NCBI GenBank assembly: GCA_008360975.2
Contig: CM039211.1
Location: 22,602,943 to 22,666,942 of the forward strand
Length of the DNA stretch: 64,000 nt
Direction: 5' to 3'
Origin: Lichenostomus cassidix
Taxonomy: Eukaryota; Chordata; Aves; Passeriformes; Meliphagidae
Shown: positions 13,501-27,717 of the stretch, one piece after another
Position numbering within the stretch: the first letter of the stretch is position 1
How the letters are laid out: every line of letters starts with the position of its first letter
Notes under the pieces: generated by a model
Told to the model about the DNA's origin: nothing
Databases searched by the model: none
What the model saw: the letters and a program-made list of their open reading frames with translations, nothing else
Position numbers and translations under genes: made by a program

Positions 13501-16500
13501 CCAGTTTCAACCCGCATCACTGACAACATGAATCCTTTTGCCAAGAGAGCCCTCTTGCTGTGTGCTCTCCATTCACTGAGACCCTGAATTTTTCTTGAGG
13601 GAAGCACAGTCTGGAAACTGTTTTTATTCTGACCAAGCCATGAGCCTTCAGACCATTTTGCAGAAGCTGCATTGCAGCAATGCCCCATCATAAGCTTGCC
13701 ATACACCATGGATGGGTGTGATGAGCAAGGACTGTGTTTTTTCACTAACATGCCATGTTTACAGTGCTGAGGAACCCAAAAAGGCAGTTTCCCCAACCAC
13801 TACTGCTTTCACACCACGTATTTCTTCTGACCTGAAAGTCCAACTTTCTATTCACTACAGCTTGTTTTACACAAATGCAACACCTAACCCCCAGCCTCTT
13901 CCCCATCTTGTGCTCTGGAGCCATAAGGCCACTTTCAGCACAATCAGGTGTAGAGAAAAGTCATCTAGGACTCTGTCCAGCATGCTGGATCTACCATGGG
14001 AAGGCCAGTGTGTCACTGAGAATTATCACAACCAACTAGCAGTAAATAAACAATTAAAAAATCTCAGGAGAAAGCTGCTATGCTAAAAAAACCAGTTTTT
14101 CAGTGCACTGATAAAGAATTAATCATAATTACGAAAATAACAATAACAACAAAAAAACCCTCATTGGGGCAGAAATTAGGATGTCCTACCTAGGAAATCT
14201 TTACGGTCTCATGTCATGTGTGTAAAGCAGATGTTTGTAGAGTTTCTGACTGGTGGCTCCTTTCAAGCACATCAAAACTCAAAACCACTGACTTAGGTGG
14301 TATCCTTTCCAGAAAAAGCAATATATGTGGCAATGTGCAGAATACCATGTTCAAAAGCAACACCTTTCAGCCACTGTTTTAACAAAAAAATCTGTGGCTA
14401 AGCTTCTCTGCTTTTATATTTCACCCCTAAACTTTCACAAATTCACTTATTTCTTTTTCTTGTGGGTTCATGTTATCTAGGCAAAGAAGGTCCTGTGAAA
14501 TGTTTAATTAAAAGCCTGGTTCCTGTAAGAAATTTTAATTTTGCTCTTGAAGACCAGAAGTAGAGCTATTTCAGAGCAGAATACAAAGCAAGTGCATGAA
14601 AAACAAAGTTCATTTAGCTGTTAAAGATCAGAGTCTTACACAGATATTTCAAATTCCTTTGCCGGATTGTAACTTGAAGATATATTTTTCAAATCAGAAA
14701 TAATGTAGTTAGAGAATTACTGAATAAACAACCTTCACTTTGAAGAAATGGAAGAAAGTGCCATTATATAAAGTGAAAGTGGGTGTGGAGCAAGAGGCTG
14801 TGAGAATGTTTTCTGAAGACAGCAAGTTTAAAAATGATGCTTTATCTGTCAATCAAATGCCAGCTGCTGGCTGGAACAGAACAAGTAAAAATGCATGCAC
14901 ATGCTCCAACCACAGCCACTTAGGCCAGCTGGGAGTAAATAACAGCAGTATAAAATACTAATTCCTCAATATTTAGTCCAGTTTCGTGGAAAACGTTGAC
15001 ATACTACTTGAGTGTTACCTTGCTAATATGTCAGTAACTCACCTTTAAAACAGCTTCTTATTACTATTCTCATTTAAGGGAAAATGAAATAGACATAGAG
15101 AAAAAAGGATCTACCAAAATGAGATAGGGCCACTGGCAAAACCAGGATTAGACTTCCTATCAGTTCTAGCTTCAATATATTTGGTATATCAGACAAAAAC
15201 CTGTTAAAGCATTTGCCTCTTTCAGTAGTTCACTTAGGTACAGTTTAAATATCATACCTTGAAACCAAACTTTAGAGTCCATACTGTATATACAGTCTTT
15301 TAAAAAACTCAACCATAGACAATCATTTCCAAAAAATGACAATCACAGTGAAATTTGAAACTGTAAGAACAGCTTGCCCTCGAAGGGGAGTAAGAAGTCT
15401 TTAGCAGCACTACAGCTTGCTTTTTTTTTGTATAAAAATTACATGGCTCAGGACTAATTATAGGATTAAATTTTCATACCAAGGTTTCGTCACCACCAAA
15501 ATGCTTTAAATTAAATGTGTTACCATAACTTTCTACAAAGGAGTTCCTGCCCTGTAATCAGGGGCATTCAAGTTTTATCCAAGCAACATGTAACAGTAAT
15601 GCTGCAACCTGGAGGGCTAAAAGAAAACTGAAAATGAACACTTCATCCAGTCATCCCTCCATCAGAATTTCTGCATCTGCAAGTCCTGTGGGCATATAAA
15701 TACCACACATGCATTCCCTTCCCAAGGGGCAAGTAGAATTTTGGGAGCTCCAAATTTTTCCGTGGCATCATAATTTTCCACACAAACAAGGGAAAACTAT
15801 CTTAACTGAAAAAATTGCAGTTTGGAAAGCTGTCAGGCTAATATTTGCAGATGTGAAGAGTAGTGCAATCAACTCATGCAGTTGGGTATCAGCAGAGGTG
15901 TGTGCCCAGTGCAAGTTCCATGGCACAGCAGTACACCTTCAGACTTTCTCCATCCTATGTACCCCACACAATCCAGGAAGGGAAGGGTGGAGGTGGGGAG
16001 AACACAGCTGCTCAAGGGGGTTGAGCTGTTGGAGCAACACTTCCATTGAGAACAGCTACAATAATGATAGGAGAGAGCAGGGAACAGCTCTAAGTGCTGA
16101 AAGGACCCCTCCTGCTCCCAGCAGATGACCAGGCAAAGGCACAAGGGAGAAGAATGGCAACCACATGCACCTCAGCAGTGACCAGCACATCCTCATTCTT
16201 CCTGGCCACAAAAGGGTTCAAAGACCCTCTCCTCTGGAGCCGCAGTGGCACCTGTTGGGATGCACTCTGCCATACTTGTAATGCACATGTAAGTCATGAC
16301 TGTTTTCACAGCATGATGCTAAGAGCCTTTGATTGTTCGTGTCACATTTGTCAATTGCTATATATGTCGTTTTGGTAGTTCTCTCCCTCCAAAGAAAGAC
16401 TGTGCTCCCCATCTGCACTGTTCAAGTAATACAAAGCAGAAGGTTTCAGTTCTTCCTGTGTATTTTTAATTGCAAATAGCCATCACACATGGATGTACTG

Positions 16501-17905
16501 AGAGAGACGTAAGCCTCTGAATTATTTTATGTGTCAACACACTGGTTTTTTATTCAATCGGTTATGTAACACAGAATAGAACAGTAAGTGTTAATCATAA
16601 GCAAGCCGGAGCTAATGAGAAGGGATTTTTCTCCACAAATTTGATCTGCTGAAGGTATATTTACGTGGTACATTTGGTAAAATGCAACTGTTCCCCACTA
16701 GCAGCTATTCTGCTCAAACCATCCCAAAGCTACATGACTACAGTTGCTGTAGCAATGAGCCCAACATGAGAGTCCCGCTGAGAGTCAGGATATGTTCATT
16801 CAGGCTCAAGATACTATGATTTTTGGTTGCCTCATCTTGCTGGCTGAGCAGTTTGGTGTCTGTAGAGGCTGAGGAACATGTGAATTTTCTGCAAGAGGCA
16901 TCTTTATCAACTAATGGAACTAGTGAACTGAAGAACAGGTCACTAAAAAATAACAGAGAGGAGTTTGTTTTCACGTGTTTGTTTTCATCTTGCACAAATA
17001 GACTGAAAGATCCCAAAATTACTGCAATTGCAATGGCTTGCTGCTGTAGTAGATTTTACCTCTTTCTCAGAAAATCTTTAAGAATTTAGCACAGCTCTAA
17101 AAAGGAACCAGATAACTCTTTAAAAAGAACTATATGCTCCTGAAGCATGTGCCCCTTTCTTTCCTTTGGAACTTCAGATTTAGCATAGTTCAGTCCTTGA
17201 GCTATATATAAGATAATTTAAAGTAAATGGAAGAGGAAAATTAATTTCCACTATATTTATGAAGCCCTTGCTGTGATTTTTGTTACATTTTTGCAAAGTC
17301 CTGAGAATTTTTTTTAATTGTACTTCTTACAATTTTGGATTTGGGGGAGTAAAATCAGGAGATATGTTCTTTCAAGTTTCTGTCTTGAATCACATGTACC
17401 GCCCTGGGGCATGAGACCATTCAGAACACTGGGGATTTTGTGTTACATTTGCTAAAACAACATTGGCTCAGCCTTGCATCACTTCATTGCTAGGCATGGT
17501 GCCATCTAAGGATCCACCAGGTCAGTTAGGTAGAGATGGTGGGAAAAAGAAAACTTTCCATTACTGCATTTAGACCAATTTTTAAAAATCACAGAGCTTG
17601 AAGATTCACCTGAGCTCAAATCTGTCTCCTTACAGTTTACAGTGGAAAACTGGAGTAAATACACAGTCTGCAGAGTGTTGACTAGAGACCTTTTTTTCTG
17701 TTTGACAGAAACTGAGAGTAGTTCAAAGTTCATGGCTGAATGACATAGCCTACCTTTTCAGCTCTTGATACAATTGAATTACTTTCACTTCTAGAGACAA
17801 TTTCATATCTGAAAATCAATTATTTTCCCTTATTTTTATTTCCATATTTTCCACTAAGGATTTTAAAAATTCTGCAGCATTTATGCAGAGTGTTAGTCTT
17901 GGCTT
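10542..17905. other. Long AT-rich stretch, no gene seen
   Basis: About 7.4 kb without a recognisable mobile element or gene. Moderately long ORFs at 13392-13796 (minus, 134 codons) and 15709-16128 (plus, 139 codons) show no domain, repeat or splice context and look like chance. A slightly GC-richer patch lies at 15890-16270. Confidence 0.45.
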
Positions 17906-19905
17906 TCACAGAATCCCAGAATATGCTGAGTTGAAAGGGACACACAGGGATCATCAGAATCCAACTCCTGGCCCTGCACAGCACCTGCCACAAGAATCAT
18001 ATCATGTCCCCAAGTGCATTGTTCAAATGCCTCTTGAGCTCTGCCAGGTTTGGTGCTCCCCAGGCCTCTCTGGGGAGCCTGTTCAGTGCCCATGCACCCT
18101 CTGGTTGATGAAATTTTTCCTGATATCCATCTTAAAACTCTTCAGACACAACTTCAGGCCATTCCCTCGTGTCCTGTCACTGTCACCACAGAGAAGAGAT
18201 CAGTGTCTGCCCCTCTTCTTCCCCTCACAAGGAAGTTGTTACTGCAGTGAGGTCTCCCCTCAGTCTCCTCCAGGCTGAACAGACCAAGTGACCTCAGCCA
18301 CTCCTCACAAGGCTTCCCCTCAATGCCCTTCACCCCATGGCCTCCTTTGGATACTCTCTAACAGCTCAATGTCTTTTCTGTGTTGTGGCACCCAAAACTG
18401 CCCCCAGCACTGGAGGTGAGGCTGCCCCAGAGCAGAGCAGAGCAGGACAATCCCCTCCCTTGCCCAGCTGGCAATGATGTGCCTGATGCACCCCAGGACA
18501 CGAGTGACCCTCCTGGCTGCCAGGGCCTGACTGCTGGGTCATGCTCACCTTGTCATCAACCAGGACACCCAGGTCCCTTTCCTGCAGTCATTTCTGCTCT
18601 CCAGCCTCTCATTCCTCAGTCTGTTTGTACATCCAGGGTTGTCCCATCCCAGATGCAGAATCCAGTGCTTTCCTGTGGAGGGGCGGCAGCTCGGTGCCGC
18701 CCAATGCGAAATCCCATTGACTGCGGTCAACGTGGCGGAGGCCGGGGTCGCCGAAGATGTGATCTCTTGGGGCTCTGTCGAGGCTGAGCCATGAGCCGCC
18801 CTCCCTCCTCCCACGACAAAGTTTTGTGTTAGTTTATAGGTTGAAAGTTTGCTGTACCCCTCCTCTCTCCGCCCCTGTTGCCTCCCTGCTTCTAGCCTGT
18901 TCTGTTGCTGTGCTCCCCTGATTGGTTCCATGTAATCCCCTCCCTGGTTGTTTCTCATTTGCTCCCCCTGCTGCCCGTCATGTTTCCCCGGGCCTGATTG
19001 GCCCCGGCCCTGCGTTCCCGCCCCGGGAAACCCCGGGGCTCCCCTTAAAACCCTGGTGCCATCTTGCCCTCGTGGTCAGAGGCCCCGGATCACTGACTCG
19101 TCTGTGCTTCGCACCCGAGGCTCTGCCGGACCTCTGCCCGAGGGCAACAACAGCTCCTTCCCCTGCTTGCACCCCGGAATAAAGGACTGTTGTTCACCCT
19201 CAACGCGTGGACTGGTCTTGTTTCGCGAGGATCGCCGCCTTCCTCTCCTGCCTGCCTGGACTGTGCCCTTACCCTGCCAAGGGTCCCTCCAAATCCAACT
19301 GGGGCACCCTGGGATTGGGAGAGCCATCGTCGGGTGGTCGCAGAGAGGGTCGAGTCGCCGACCCTGGGGAGTGAAAACCCAACCGCTAGCCGGGTCTCTC
19401 CTGCCTCGAGGAGCCAGACCACTGCAGTGCCTGAGGGCGTTGTCCTCAACAGGGACAACCTCGGGGGTCCGGACACCGACACTTTCCCTTGTTGAATTTC
19501 ATATGGTTGGTGATTGCCCAGTCCTCTCATTTGTTGAGGTCTCTCTGCAGGGCCTCCCTGACCTCGAGGGAGTCAACAACTCTGCCCAGTTTTGTATCAT
19601 CTGTGAACTTGCTTAGTAACCCTTTCAGTCCTGTGTCCAAGCCATTCCTGAACGTGTTGAAGAGCACAGGGCTGAGGATGGAGCCCTGTGGAACCCCACT
19701 AGTGACAGTCACCAGTCTGATGTCACCCCATTCACCATAACCCTTTGTGCCTGACCTGTGATCCAGTTGCTCACCCTGCACATGATGTGTTTATCCAGCT
19801 ATGTGCGGGACAGTTTGTCCAGAATAATCCTGGGAGGGACAGAATTGAAAGCTTTACTGAAATCCAGAAAGATTACATTAACTGGCCTCCCTCTTCAGTT
19901 CCAGA
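17906..19905 (-). mobile_element. CR1 LINE, minus strand, split by a solo LTR
   Basis: The two parts, 17906-18673 and 19482-19905, are contiguous CR1 sequence on the minus strand. The plus strand starts at the element's 3' tail ('cacagaatcccagaatatg') and runs into the reverse transcriptase region. Removing the LTR at 18674-19481 plus one copy of its TSD restores continuous CR1 sequence. Multiple stops and indels show a dead copy. Confidence 0.9.
18674..19481 (+). mobile_element. Solo LTR family A (ERVK-like), inside CR1
   Basis: An 808-bp GC-rich solo LTR starting TGTGGAGGGGCGGC and ending GGACACCGACA. It has a perfect 6-bp TSD, CTTTCC, at 18668-18673 and 19482-19487. A TATA-like TTAAAA lies at 19045-19050 and an AATAAA poly(A) signal at 19178-19183, which gives plus orientation. 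A 6-bp TSD is typical of class II (ERVK-type) elements. It is related to the LTR at 36992-37785. The ORFs inside it (up to 222 codons) reflect high GC and are not considered genes. Confidence 0.9.
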
Positions 19906-22900
19906 GTAAAACTACAAGATGGATTTTCACTGCGCTAGAAAAGAAAAAACATCTGTCATGTATTTAGACATATTCCTTCAGAAAATCCTTTTAGATTTTG
20001 AAGAAAATTGCTTAAGAGTACGTATCGCTAAAGAGATTTTTTGTTGCATGAAACAATTTACACTTTCTGATCAGATGAATTATAAAGGAATAAAAGGTGT
20101 GGGAACATATAAAGTGAAACAAATCTGATTGTGAAGTGAGTTTTCAGCATATGCTGTAGCAATCTATTTCAAATACTAATAACAATAAAGCAAACCTCTA
20201 GCACAACATACAGTAAAGAGCAGAAGCAGAAGCAATTTTAGAACTAATTGGTTTTCAAATTAAACTTACACAATCAGGATAAAGGTTCTGTCAAATAGAG
20301 CCACACACTAAACTGAAACTCACATTCTGTATATATTTTCATCTTGAAGGCCTGTCAATGGGAAGAAATGGTAGAAATAAAAACTTGAAGTGCTAGAAGG
20401 TGGTTACTTTAAAGCCAGCTACGAATGTTTCCCAGCTGAGCTGTAGCTATGCACCATTTTCTTTACAAGTTTGAGAAGATGTGCAGTAGCTGTTATGTTT
20501 TGCAGAGTTGGTTATTTGAGTTTTAGACTGTAGCCTGGAAATTACTACTGGAACCTTCTAAGAGACACATGTCATTTCTCAGACCAAAATGATAGAAAAA
20601 TATGTAAAAAAAAAAAAAAAAAAAGGCTGGATATTGAAGGTCTTATTTACTTTTGAAGCCTTTATTTGCTTTAAACCTAAATCCTTTCCAAACTGCCCCC
20701 AGGGAAAGAATTTTTTTATAATTAAGAAATCTGGGAATTAGACCAAACACAGGGCAGTTGAAAAGACAAAAGGAAAAGTCGCAATAACATTAAATTACAT
20801 TAAATGAGTATTTCTCAATAAGGGAAGGAGAAAAGCACTTGAAAGGAAATAATTCAGGACAGAATGAACATTTCTATAGGTGATGAGAGTTTTTCTAACA
20901 TTTTGATATTTCCTTGCACCCAGAAAAGACACAATAATCATGAAGCCACAACAGAAAGAAATGAAAAAAATTAATTTGTTCACTCATTTCTTTTTTCTAG
21001 TAAGTTTTCCTGCACAGCCATTTCAACTCAGTTGCCACAAGTCTCTCTGTAACCTTTGTGTCTATGAATGGCTGCAGAAACAAGGAAGGTCTAGAAGAAT
21101 CTTAAAGACACTAGGGGAGTTAACAGCCAAAATAATCATTGACAAACCATGCACACTTTGATGAAAATGTGAGAGAAAGGAAAGACTGAGGTATACACAC
21201 GCTGTGTGGGGAAATATCCCCACAGCATGGAGCAGAGTGGAAAGTGGGAGATTTCATTTTCTGCACATGCTGAGGTCAGTAGCTCATGGCTGAGACATTC
21301 TCTGTGTGGAAGCAAGACATAGAAAATTTTGAAAAAGTTGTCAGAGAACCTTGCAAAAAGTAAGAAATGGGAGGGAGAGGTTTCAGAATTTTTGGCAGTT
21401 TTGTTTATGTGGCTGCCACACTTCTGCATGAACTGAATGAGACTGCAGCGAGTCAAGGGCTGGGATGGGAACCAGATCCTGTTTGCTCAGTGGTGTACTG
21501 AGGCAGGAGTCATATGCTTGCCCTGACACGGCCATCTGCCCTTCCCAGTGCTGTCCACAGGTTTGCTACCAATCTTTGGAATCCAAACCAGAAGATTACT
21601 GCCAGTGTATTTTCATAGCTTTGGTGACTGAATGGTTAAGCTGTGAATATGTTTGCTCCCTCAACAGTGCAAAGTAACACTCTGATATAACTATATCCCT
21701 CAAAAAGACATTTTGTGGCAGATATTTGCAGACTTTTGGCACTGCCAAAGGCCAAGCTAGTGAAGGTGTCTCCAGCATAGTATCATAAATACCCACCCAG
21801 AGGAAGACCTCATCCCTGGTCTCAATATGCCAAACACAGCATGCATTTCACTGTCTGCAACTGTGTGTAAGTAATCAGACAAGTATAAGCAACTACTGAA
21901 GAGGTAGATTAGAAAATATAAACAAAACAAAATACAACCAAACTAATAACAGCTGAAAAAAGAAATCAAAAACCCCCAAGCAAATAAGAAAATCAAGCTC
22001 TTGGAAGAAGCAGAAGCCAAGTTGCCAAAAATCATACAAGCTGACCATGACTCCAGCTTCTCTTTATCTCACTGTATTTGCTGATGTCTATACATAGTGT
22101 CTGCAGCTTTCTTTTTTACTATTGTACACAAGCGGCTGTCACATTCTGACAGACTGAGGCTGTCAGGCCATGGCTCACAGAACATTTTTCCAAATGCATT
22201 TATTCTGCAATTGCTTTGGGAAATGACAGTGCTCTTGTTCACAGACAGCCAGCTGTGACCTGTTCTGCCCTGGAGCTTTCCTCCAGACTTCTCAAGGATA
22301 TATTCCCACCAGATACAAAGACTTTCATAATGAGGAATATGCCCATCGACCTAAACGGGTCTTGTTAAGTTCTTTCATGAATTTGAAGGCATTTCTAAGT
22401 TACACCACATTTGCTCTGGACCAGTAGATATAGCGCTTGATTTGGGCAAGTCTGAATAAGACTTCGTTAGGGTGATGTGAAATAAGAGCTCAAAACTGCC
22501 TTTGAATCTTAAAGAAGTTTCTCTCTCTCTCTGTCTCTCTCTCCCAGTCTTATTTTTCTTCTTTTCTTGCTTAGGATATAATTAGCAGAGACGTAAAGAG
22601 TCATTACATCATTGCCAGGGAAAGATTCTTGTGCCAACATCTGTGTTCACAAAGTGAATATGAGAGACCATCAGCCCTGATACTGATTACTGATACGTGG
22701 CACCTTGCAGCAATTTACCTCACTGTCAAGCCAACACAAAACTCTCCAACAGCAATATTTTGGTTACCTTTGCATTCTGTTTGAACTCATGTGAGTCACA
22801 ACACATTTGACACTGAAGAAGAAGCTTGTCTGTTTCATGGGAAGTTTGTAATGTATGAAAATGTTTTTTGATATCTTCATGTTAGACATTATAAACCTGT

Positions 22901-24640
22901 CTGAAATTCTAAGTAGAAGTAGCAAAACTTGAAATTACTTTAAGAAAATGTCAGAAGCAAAATGCATACTTGTAAAGTTTAAGTAAAAAAGCATTATAAT
23001 TCAAAAAGTTTTAGATTTCTGTATTTTGGCCTTGCTATGTTCCAGAAAAAATAAAATGCAGTATTTAGATTGTTTGCTTATCAGTCTTTAAAAATATATT
23101 TAATACTTTTGCACAAGATCCCTATACCTCCCTAAAATAGAGGTACACACTCCAGGTAATATGGATATTGCATCTTTTCTAGTCCAAATACATGGGATGA
23201 CTACACAGTCTGTAATTTTGCAGAGTATTATTACAACAATTTATTTTTCCTACACTACTGCAAGCAATGTCACAGAACCTATAACAAGCAAAGGCAGCAG
23301 AAAAATTACTGTCCTTGCACTGAAGATCTACCACAGTAAAAAGAAAGCTTTATTGTGAAAATTATTGTGTTCTTTTGAGTATTGCAGTCAGTATAGTCCA
23401 ATAAAGTCTACCTACATTCCTACCATGAACTCATTAACCATACTCTGCCTTAAAAAACGCTCCTATTGTGTCATCTTTCATCACATTCAAAATTACTCGT
23501 TCATCCCTCTGATAATGAACAGTCAAGAACTACAGATAGATTCTAAACTTGCCAAGAGTATATTCTTTAGCTTTCAGGAAAATATTCTTGTGTGGATATG
23601 AAAATATTTAAAAATCAAGAACTCTTAAGTGTCTTTCCCAGAGCATGAAGTCTGAGATTGTGATGTATTGTATCTTAGGACTTTAGAACACTATCACAAT
23701 ATTTCAGAGTCATCATAATGGATGACATCAAAAGTGATGAGGTTCTCAATGATGAAGGAATTTCCTATGTAAGTGTTCCAAAGCAACAAAAGCTGTATAT
23801 CAGCATACTGATTTTGTTGAAAGAGAGACTCCAAAGCAGCTTTCAAAGGCCCATTCAGTATGTCTACTACTTTAAACACCAGAATTTTTACAAAGTCCCC
23901 CCCTAGAGTTCACAGTACTTTCCACTTAAATCTGAATAAGCCTACTTAGAGAAAATAGGTAAAAGTCTCCCACAAGGCACTATTTTTAGGTAGGATTCAT
24001 TACATAGTCACTATTTTCCTCAAACAATATGTCAGTGGTGGCACCCTGGCAGATTGCATGAACTGCCTTTATTCTCAGTTATGACAATATAAATCAGAAA
24101 TATCTCCAACTGACCTCATTGGAATTCCAAGAGTAAAGGACTGGTGAAATGACTTCTTGGCATCTGCTAACAGTAGCCTTTATTAGACTGTCTGTGCATG
24201 TAAAAGTTACCAAATTGTTCATAAGGATGAGAGCAGAACAAGTATTGGAGAAATATTTCAGGTCACACGCACAAAGTCATTCCTCATTTTGCACATAATT
24301 GTCACACAGTGAGTGGGAGAAATTGCAAAAACAATTATCTTCCTAAGCTGAAATATCAAACTATTGAAGGAATAAAAACGGTACGGTAACTAGAAGACAT
24401 ATAGATGTAATAAGTCATGACAAACCTAATGTAAAGTTACTGGCCTAAATTTAAAGAATACTGAATACTCACAGCAGAACTGAAGTGATCTAGCTGCTAC
24501 CAAAATAATGTTAGTTTAGCAGTATGTACGGACTAGCTGCTGTAACTAAAAGATTTGCTTTTAAGTGCCAAAATAGGGGATACAGAAGATAGCAGTTTAG
24601 CTGTCTGAGGTGACTTAGGGTGGCTAGAAAGGACTTTCTT
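19906..24640. other. AT-rich spacer with simple repeats
   Basis: No gene or mobile element was supported. It holds a 19-base A run at 20606-20624 and a CT-rich microsatellite near 22509-22544. Confidence 0.5.
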
Positions 24641-25515
24641 TTGCAGATTTACAGTGACATATCTTCATCAGTGATATGGAGATGGCTAGATCAAGTGAAA
24701 CCTCTGCAAGTTTGCTAACGATACCAAGGTGAGTGGTGGAGCTGACACTCCTGAGGGACAGGATGTCATCCAGAAGAATGTAGACAAGCTTCAAGAGTGA
24801 GCCTGTGAGAACACCCTGAGGGACAACAAGGCCACATGCAAGGTGAGACACCTGGGTTGGAGCAATCCCCAATATCAACACAGGCTGGAGGATGAGTGGA
24901 TGGACAGCAGCCTTGCCAAGAAGGACTTGTGGGTCCTGGTGGATGAAAAACTGGATGTGTGTTGGCAATGTACACTCACAGCTCAGAAAGTCAACTGGAA
25001 TGCATCAAAAGCATCATGGCCAGCAGGTTGAGTGAGATGATTTTATCTCTCTACTTTGCTCTAGTGATTTGACACCCCCACCCCCCAGAGTGCTACATCC
25101 AGCTCTGGGACTCTCAGCACAGGAAAGACATGGATCTACTGGAGTGAGTCCAAAGAGGGCCATGAGGATGATCAGAGGGCTGGAGTGCCTCTCCTACGAG
25201 GAAAGATTGGAGAAGACTCCAGGAAGACCTTATTGCCACAATTTAATACTTACAGGGGGCTTTTAAGAAAGGTGGGAGCAGAGTTTTTAAGAGGACCTGA
25301 TGCAACAGGACAGGGTAGATTGAGCCTAGATAGGTGAAACACTGGAACAGTTTGCCCAGAGACACTGTGGGTGCCCATCCCTGGAAGTGTTCAAGGTCAG
25401 GATGGATGGGCCTTTGAGCAACCTGGTCTAGTTGAAGACACCCCTGATCATTGCAGTAAGGTTGGACTAGATGACTTTAAAGGGTGCCTTCTAACTCAAA
25501 CTATTCTATGATTCA
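24641..25515 (+). mobile_element. CR1 LINE 3' fragment, plus strand
   Basis: CR1 3' sequence with conserved blocks such as 'gccatgaggatgatcagagg' (25160) and 'gaagtgttcaaggtcaggat' (25384). The CR1 3' tail 'attctatgattcaata' is at 25502-25517. Frames are broken. Confidence 0.88.
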
Positions 25516-25556
25516 ATAACAGGGGGAAAGTAATGAAGAATATGATGATTTTGACA

Positions 25557-25591
<35 letters not shown>
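25557..25591. repeat. (GAT)n microsatellite
   Basis: About 11 uninterrupted GAT/TGA units immediately downstream of the CR1 tail. It may have expanded from the AT-rich CR1 tail repeats. Confidence 0.95.
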
Positions 25592-25592
<1 letters not shown>

Positions 25593-27717
25593 ACTGCTTC
25601 TATTGTTATTAATGACTGTAAAATTAATTAATAAATATTCAAAATTATTAGTAAAATTATGTCACTCTGTAAATGACAGTCAAAAAATGCAATGGTTCCA
25701 TTGCTACTTTTGTGTTGCATTATCTTCTTCTGTCCTGCTTTATTTTCAAAAAAATCCATATTTTTAATTGTCCTCTATCACAACAATCAGTAAAGGAAGG
25801 CCAATTCTTTTGTTGTAATAAAGAATTTTTCAGAAAAATATTTACTCTCAGAACTCTGCAAGGATGCTTTCCAGTGTAATTATGAAACCCATGAAAGCAT
25901 TTTTTTTCTTTTCTTTTTGAAATTAATTGTAGAGCTTTCAGTCAATACAGCTCTCTTGGTAATTCTGTTGGTGATACATGGGAAGAGACATTGTATTCAT
26001 CTCTCTCTGTATTTCCATTGCTAACAAAAATAAAGTAGCAACAAAACCCACTTTCTAAAATCACAAAAAAAGGAAGAATATTTAATAGCTTCAGGAAAGT
26101 AATTTTTTGAGCAGAAATGCCAGACTTACATGAACTTTTCAAAGCAGATGAGACTATCCTTTTAAACACTGGACAGGTCTACTTTTTAAACAGCATGTCA
26201 GAACTGTGATCTTCAGATCTGTCTGAAGATTCAGGTTTCTGTACTTCTTCTGCAGCAGGTAAAATTTTCATGTTGGAAACTACATGGTCCACAGATATGT
26301 CCAACACCTGTGGAACTTGAAGCATATTAACCTGTGGAAAAGAGCATATTAACCCTCATAAAATTCTAGTTCCAATGAAGAGTATATTTGGAAAGAAAAA
26401 AAATCACCTTTAAAACTATACTTTGAAACTATAACCTCTTTTAAACATTACTTTAAAATGTATATTTGACCCTGCCATCAAGAATTTAATTAGGATATTT
26501 CACAGGTAATAACTTTTTATTTTCCAGTTCAACCAGCCATGAAATGGAATCCTCTGTGTGATTACTGAAGCATTTGTAATTGCACTTTTCTTTACAACTA
26601 AGCAGAAGACACAGAGAGTAAGAAATAAATTTTCTAATTTTTCTATCCTCCAGTTTTAGATAGAAAACATGGTCCTGAGGTAAGCAGGAACTGCCCCTCT
26701 TTTCCAGAAAGTGACTGTTCAGACCATGAAATTTATGACTAGTGGACCAAGAAACATTGCTTGTACTAAAGAACCTTTTTCTGTGTTGCTGGATGGCTCA
26801 CAACGCTCTGTCATGGGCATGTCTACCCCGTTGGACAAAGTAGGGCAGATAGTGCTGTGAGGCAGCGTGCCTTGCCTTCAATGAGAGAGAAAGATGAGAG
26901 GCCCTAATGGAAACAGAAACTCCCTGAACATGAGTTTATTCCAAAACCTATCAGAAACCCTCATATATGACAGCCTTTCTGATAGGTGAGAGTGAGTGGT
27001 TTAAACTGTCACCATTTCTTGGTTACCTGATACCTACTCAAGGTCTGATGGTGAATATGGTTTGAAACAGTATTACCTCTCAGAACACCTGTTGTCATCA
27101 GGAAGTTCTTACTGACACCCATCACTTAAGAGTCATAAACTGTTTACCAAAGATTACTGTAATGACAATGATAGCCTTTGTCAGTAGACACTGAAAAAGG
27201 AGCAAAGACAAAGAACAAGCCATGCACCAAAGTTTGCTGGGGTATCTATTCAGCAACAGCAGATGTCTGTCAAAAACAGAAACATCCAAATCCATGAGAC
27301 TACACCCAGAAAATAATGTATAGTGGGATGTGTCTGACCCTGATATCTGCCTCTAACACTGATCCTGACCTGGATTTACCCCGTCCCCATCCCCATCCCC
27401 ATCCCATCTCCTTTTCAGTGACATCCCTGCTCTTACTTGCCTTGTTACTGTGCTTGACTTCTCACTCATCATCCTGTAAGGTGCAGCAGGCCCTCTCTGC
27501 CCTCTGTTAGAAATAAGGCGAATGAAACTGAGCAGATAATGAGCTCATAAAATAAAACAAAAAAAATAAAATTACAGAAACTAAAAAGGACACAGATAGT
27601 GGCCAATGGGGAGGCAATTTGATACCTTATTTTGCACTCAGAAACATCCTCAAAAGACAGCTATGGGAAGCTTCATCAGTTAATGCATGAAAGGAAGTTG
27701 ATGGAGGTATTTTTCCT
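25592..27717. other. AT-rich spacer, no gene seen
   Basis: Contains a short CCCCAT hexamer repeat near 27384-27405 and otherwise no supported feature. Confidence 0.5.

Noticed and set aside
18948..19616. Plus-strand ORF of 222 codons
   Set aside because: It lies mostly within a GC-rich solo LTR and continues across the TSD into CR1. GC content explains the lack of stops.
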